The position numbers and the translations under genes were made by a program. A DNA stretch of 64,000 nucleotides from Molossus alvarezi. Lineage: Eukaryota > Chordata > Mammalia > Chiroptera > Molossidae. The stretch is taken from assembly GCA_037176705.1 (NCBI GenBank), contig CM073885.1, positions 165,964,290 to 166,028,289 on the forward strand. Reading direction: 5' to 3'. This document shows positions 59,346 to 64,000 of the stretch, piece by piece. The notes under the pieces are model-generated. The model did not search any database. It had not been told where the DNA came from and worked only from the letters and a program-made list of their open reading frames with translations. The first letter of the stretch is position 1; every line of letters starts with the position of its first letter.

Positions 59346-61192
59346 AGATGTACTTGAACACAGAAGCAGCTACGTAGGAGCATTTCATTCTGAGAATCGA
59401 AGTTCCTTGCAAGAAAATTCTCAGACTGAAAGTCAAGAGGATTTCTCAGCTCCGCCTTCTCTAATGTTAAAAAAGTTCTCCAATGTGAGGAAAAGACAAG
59501 CTCTGAAAGTGGTTTCTAATGCAGAGAGACTTTATTTTTAAGGAATGTGATTTGTTATTTAAGGACTACATTGATTTATTAAAAATATAAATAGGTTATG
59601 CCAAAGAAAGGTTTATTTTGGACCTGAGACAAGTTTCAAATCCTTAGACAATTCTCCTAAGGGTTTTAGATCCTGTGATACTGTTTCCATAGCAACGGGC
59701 CCATGGAAACGTCAAGGAGCTGTCACTATAAATGTAACTGAAGATGCCCCTAGAATCGGGGGAACTGGACAACCGCCCGGGATCTAATGTGTTAATAACA
59801 CCGAAGTGGACGGTGGAGGAGCTGTAACTCAGAGATGTAGGTAGTGGAGAAGGAAGCGCCTCCCTAGTTCATGCCAGAACAAGAGAAACAGACCGAAATC
59901 CGGGTGTCCCCTCTGTGCATGTCAAGGCAGATCAGCTGAGAATATTATCTCCAGCCTCCACCACTACACAGTTCTCCCAGTGTCTTCCCCATTCCCTCTG
60001 TATTTTTTGGAATATTCTTGTAAAAATTATCTTCCTCGTTGAACCTATCATTAATGTTCCTGCAATCTTGGTTTCACTTACATAATAACGGGGGAGGTGA
60101 GAGCCAGATGGAAGAACAGTCACTTAGAGCGTCTGCTTACTTACCCTCTTCTGGAAGGTGTCCTCTCCAAGTACAGTCTCAGCTAGACTTCGCCTGCCTG
60201 GAGCGTTTCCCAATTTCCAGATAATTTTTTTAGTATGAAAGGTAGTGCAAAGCGTATTTTGAATCTGAACTTAAGATTCTCTGCTTTTACAATATACCCG
60301 AACACACAAACATAAGATCTGAATATTAAACCCAGACAATGAATAGGATTATCACTAGTCCAGATGAGAAGCATCCATTGGCTTCTCTGCAATTGTTTTA
60401 GTTCAGTAAATGTAACAGCTTCAAGATAGTGAGTTGGATGCAAAGAACATAACTTGACTGATAAAACAGCTGCCTTTCTATCTAGGTTTCGTCTCCTAAT
60501 CACCTGACTGTAAAATCAAACTGAAATAGATTCTATACTTTTAGGACATTGATCCTCTTCCCTCCTCACCATTAATTTAACTCCCGATTTATTGTTTGAT
60601 TGATTCTTTCTTTCTCAGAGAAATTTAAGTAAGTCCAGTGCAATTCAGCCAATAATTTATGATCAACAAGTTGTCTCTGGTTAATGACTCCCTTTCTCCA
60701 TCCAAAAACCTACTAAGCTATCCTTTCTTTGTAGTTTGGCAGGACCTAGATTTAATGCCCTTTAAACAAAATCCATCGAAAGGGGGTATTTTGTTTGAAA
60801 AATAAAATATCCTTGATATATGTATTTGCTTTTAACATATATAGTATTTAAAATTAATGACACCATTTCCAATCTCCTTTGTTGAGAAAATAGAATGGCA
60901 AGCATTTACAAACAAAATTAATATCATTTAACATTCACAATGCTTTCTTCAGAAGAGCAAAAAGAATGAATCATTCGTACCAACAATTTTGGAAGATTTC
61001 TATTCTCTTTCTCTAAAAATTAGTCAAGCCCTACACTTAGATTATTTTCTACTGAGAAAATGATTAATGGACACTGTGCTGGCATGTTTATAGCCCCATA
61101 ATTGATGATTGGGAGTCACTGTATGCCCTCTAGCTGAACCTGTTTAGTCAAAATAACCTCAGTAAATTGGAATATGCCCTGAACCAAGAAAT
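59346..61192. other. Intron 12, nothing recognised
   Basis: The end of exon 12's product was sought here and not found. No repeat family assigned. Confidence 0.5.
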
Positions 61193-61638
61193 TGTTGGGA
61201 GCCGGCTACGTGTCTGACAGAGTCCACAGAGCCTGGAAGTCTTGAGTCAGAGACTCCACCTTCCCCACAATCTCAAGGCTTGCATTGTGTTTGTGCAGCT
61301 CAGGGCTAAGTGTGAGCCAATGTACCTTGAAATACCTGGGTGCGCCTGGATGGGCCTGGGTGTACCTGAGTGGGCCTGGGTGGGCCTGCATATGCCTGGG
61401 TGTTCCTGGGTGGGCCTGGGTGTTCCTGTTATCTGTAAGGCAAACTGATTCCATACAGCATTGCTGTGGCCCTGGGCATTATATCAAGAAGATACTATTT
61501 TCTGTAAGGTATAAAAGGCATGTAATAAAGCATATCCAGGCTGATTCCGAAGACTCTGTCACAGGGGTGTTCAAATTGGCCCTTATTTGGACTTCAGTTT
61601 TCTAGTGGTCTTCCTTTGACTCTTTCGGCACCACAACA
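61193..61638 (+). mobile_element. Retroviral LTR, + orientation, probably class I
   Basis: TGTTGGGA at the start and CACAACA at the end form the expected inverted termini. U3 holds a minisatellite. TATAAAAG is at 61510-61517 and AATAAA at 61524-61529. TTTGGAGGCCCCAGG follows at 61639, where a primer site starting TGGAGG would fit tRNA-Gln (TGGAGGTCCCA). Sequence to about 61770 looks like leader, but no gag follows, so the element is a remnant. Confidence 0.75.
61335..61430 (+). repeat. 10-bp minisatellite in the LTR U3
   Basis: At least nine tandem units of cctgggtgNN (with variants cctggatggg, cctgagtggg, cctgcatatg). It lies 80-175 bp before the TATA-like box. Confidence 0.9.
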
Positions 61639-61779
61639 TTTGGAGGCCCCAGGACTGGTCTCTGAGAACTCGAGGTCAGTTGCCAGCCGGCTTTGCTCTC
61701 TATTTGGCTTTAATTTGGCTCTGGTGGTCTCTCAGTTCTCTCGTGCCACAACAACACAACTTGGATGAATACTGAGCTC

Positions 61780-62104
61780 CATACTTTCAAAAAATTGATC
61801 ACCAGAAATGTTTGTGTTTTCCTGCTATTATGTCTCTTTTCCTGTAGCTAAAGTCACGCTTATGCATGCGTGCATGCACACACACACTCATATCTTCCAA
61901 AGTGATCCATTTCTTAGGAAAATGCTAAAGCTGGCTGATGACTCCTTTTGCTGAGCTAAACAAGTACAATTTTTTTCTGAGTCACTTTCCCTAAGGAAAA
62001 ATTAGTGAGGGCAAATACTAAGGACAAGTGAAAAGCAGATAATATTTTTGTCTCTCCTAATTGTGAAAGAAAACAATGTGGTCTTTGTCTTATAGCTCAG
62101 TTTT
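61780..62104. other. Intronic sequence, nothing recognised
   Basis: Contains a short (CA)n patch near 61875; nothing else assigned. Confidence 0.5.
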
Positions 62105-64000
62105 CTTTTTCTTTTATTATAACTTTTTAATATTTATTGTTGAATGTAGAATGTATTACAGATGTTCCTCATTTTCCCCCCATTGACCCCCTCCTCCCCA
62201 CTCCCACCTCCCTCCTGCCTTTTCCCACACTGTTGTCTGTGTCCATTGATTATGCATATAAGTTCTTTGGTTTATTTCTTCCCACCCCCTAACCCCCTTC
62301 TCTTTGAGGTTGCTCAGTCTAGCAACCAATTTGTTCGTCTTTTCACCTTTTTCACCCATTCCCCCAAACCCCCTCCCATCTGGCAACCAACAAAATGTTC
62401 TCTGTATCTATGAGAATGTTTCTGTTCTACCTGTCCATTTTGTTTGTAGATTCAATTGTCAATAGATATGTATTCATTGACGTTTTGTTTGTTCATATAT
62501 TTTATCTTTTTCTTAAAAAAGACCCTTCAACATTTCATATAATAATGGTTTGGTGGTGATGAACTCTTAACTTTTTCTTGTCTGGGAAACTCTATATGGC
62601 CATCGATTCTAAATGACAGCTTTGCAAGATAGAGTAATCTTGGTTGTAGGTTCTTGCTTCTCATCACTCTGAATATTTCTTGCCACTCCCTTTTGACCTG
62701 CAAAGTTTCTTTTGAGAAATCAGCTGACAGTCTTATGAGAACGCCCTTGTAAGTGACTAACTGCTTTTCTCTTGTTGCTTTTAAGATTCTCTCTTTGTCT
62801 TGAACCTTTTGCATTTTGATGATGATGTGTCTTGGTGTGGGCCTCTTGGGGTTTATCTTGTTTGGGACTCTCTGTGCTTCCTGGACTTGTATGTCTGTTT
62901 CCTTCGCCAAGTGAGGGAAGTTTTCTGCCATTATTGTTTCAAATAGGCTTCCAACTCCTTGTTCTCATTCTTCTTCTTCTGGCACCCCCAGGATGCGAAT
63001 GTTGGCATGCTTGAAGTTTTCCCAGAGGCTCCTTACACTATCCTCATTTTTTTGGATTCTTTTTCTTTTTGCTGTTCAGATTGGGTGTTTTTTGCTTTCT
63101 TGTGTTCCAAAACAATGGTTTGCTTCTTGGCTTTACCTACTCTACTATTGAATCTGTGTAAATTATTCTTTATTTCAGTTAGTGCCTCCTTCATTTCTGA
63201 CTGTGCCTCCTTCATTTCTGACTGGTCCTTTTTAATGCTCTTGAGGCCCTAAGTTCATTGAGCATCCTTATAAGCAGTATTTTGAACTCAGCATCTGTTA
63301 GGTTGCTTATCTCAATTTCTCTTAGTTCTTTTCTTGGAGTTTTGTTCTGTTCTTTCATTTGGGACCTGTTTCTTTGTCTCCTCATTTTGGCTGCCTCACT
63401 CTGTTTCTGTGTATTAATTAACAAGTGGTATGGGGCTATCTGAGACCAGATATTGCTTGTTTGAAAGAATTTAGGAAAACCTGAAGCAGGATCCAAGACA
63501 GGCCAATCCTATGGTTAAGCAAGTGGCAACAGCTTGGGTGGGCCTGGAAGTTGGGTGGGGCAGGGCCTCAGGGAGTCAGCAGGGCGGGGCTACCAGTGTG
63601 AGCCAGGTTGCTGGAGTCCCAGATATGGAGGCTGTCTGCCGCCCCAGGGAAGGGCTCACCAAAGGAACAAAGGCCTTTGACAGCACGTCTGTCCTGGAGA
63701 AAGCCCCCTCTCCAGCCCTCGCTCCAGTGCCAAACAGCTCAGTTCTTCCCTGGGTGTCTCCGGCACCCCTCGAGCTGCCTCCCCTCCAAGCTTAGAGGGA
63801 GAGAGTCCGATAAGTCTGTGCGCGGGCCCTTTAAGGAGCTGCCTGGGGCTCCAGCCACCTCAGCCTCCCTGAGCCTCAGTTTCCGCTGTTTTTTCCAGCC
63901 AGAAGTTGTGGGGATTCTCTTCCTGGCACTGGAACCCTGAGCAGGGCACCTGGTGTGGGATGGGGACCCCTCAGTCCTCAGGAAGGACCTTCCCAGCCGA
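62105..64000 (-). mobile_element. HAL1 element: 5' UTR, ORF1, 3' UTR, no ORF2; cut by the right edge
   Basis: Read on the - strand: a GC-rich 5' UTR (63500 to beyond 64000), ORF1 in three frames (63496-63212, 63215-63033, 62931-62527), then directly a 3' UTR and a tail near 62105-62160. The missing ORF2 defines half-LINE-1 elements, known to be non-autonomous in mammals. Confidence 0.87.
62527..63496 (-). pseudogene. HAL1/LINE-1 ORF1 protein gene, frameshifted
   Basis: ORF1 proteins bind RNA as trimers. The N-terminal part has MRRQRNRSQMKEQ, followed by a heptad coiled coil and then the C-terminal domain with [20 protein letters not shown] and [11 protein letters not shown]. All domains are present, but two frame changes and a stop between the parts make it inactive. 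Confidence 0.88.

Noticed and set aside
61335..61430. CRISPR-like or other spaced repeat array
   Set aside because: Units are contiguous 10-mers without spacers inside a retroviral LTR in a mammalian genome; it is a minisatellite.

Overview
The window is mammalian nuclear DNA, almost certainly from a vesper-type (vespertilionid or close relative) bat. It carries about 23 copies of the tRNA-derived VES SINE, many with recognisable target-site duplications (TSDs), and bat-style LINE-1 and half-LINE-1 (HAL1) elements. There are no bacterial-type genes, operons, CRISPR arrays or RNA genes. The only host protein-coding gene I can support is SLC39A12, the LIV-1 subfamily zinc importer ZIP12. It runs left to right on the + strand. 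Ten consecutive coding exons are present, corresponding by my count to exons 3-12 of the human gene, from 7140 to 53593. They encode 562 codons without a stop; every junction is GT-AG and every phase matches. The signal-peptide exons upstream and the last coding exon (about 42 codons) downstream were not found and should lie outside the window. Region by region: 1-7139 is intron 2, with VES copies and one LINE-1 3' end. Exon 3 is at 7140. Intron 3 holds a MaLR LTR, a twin-primed LINE-1, and VES inside VES. Exon 4 is at 15076. Intron 4 holds a HAL1 fragment, an old class I endogenous retrovirus on the - strand (17728-22502; tRNA-Phe-like primer site, no pol) and an old LINE-1. Exon 5 is at 26313, exon 6 at 29888. 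Intron 6 holds a composite of an internally deleted LINE-1 and a VES element flanked by one shared TSD. Exons 7 and 8 (37220, 40757) carry the first membrane helices. The short histidine-rich cassette exon 9 (43176-43286), recognised by reading the sequence against the known protein, sits directly beside a LINE-1 fragment and has a tandem NAGNAG acceptor. Exon 10 is at 46344. Exon 11 (50786) carries both metal-site motifs, HNFADG and HEIPHE. Intron 11 contains a roughly 380-bp polypyrimidine microsatellite. Exon 12 (53406) is the last exon in view. The remainder is intronic: a MaLR LTR, a retroviral LTR with a minisatellite in U3, and a HAL1 element running off the right edge. The exons together form one product: a glycosylated extracellular N-terminal domain, then ZIP transmembrane helices with the zinc site in helices 4 and 5, and a cytoplasmic histidine-rich loop that exon 9 can add or remove. 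I did not find an undescribed biological system. The observations most worth checking are the exon 9 splice architecture, the retrotransposon composites, the short VES form, the polypyrimidine tract, and the LTR minisatellite. Human exon numbers and residue numbers come from memory of the ortholog, not from an alignment run here.
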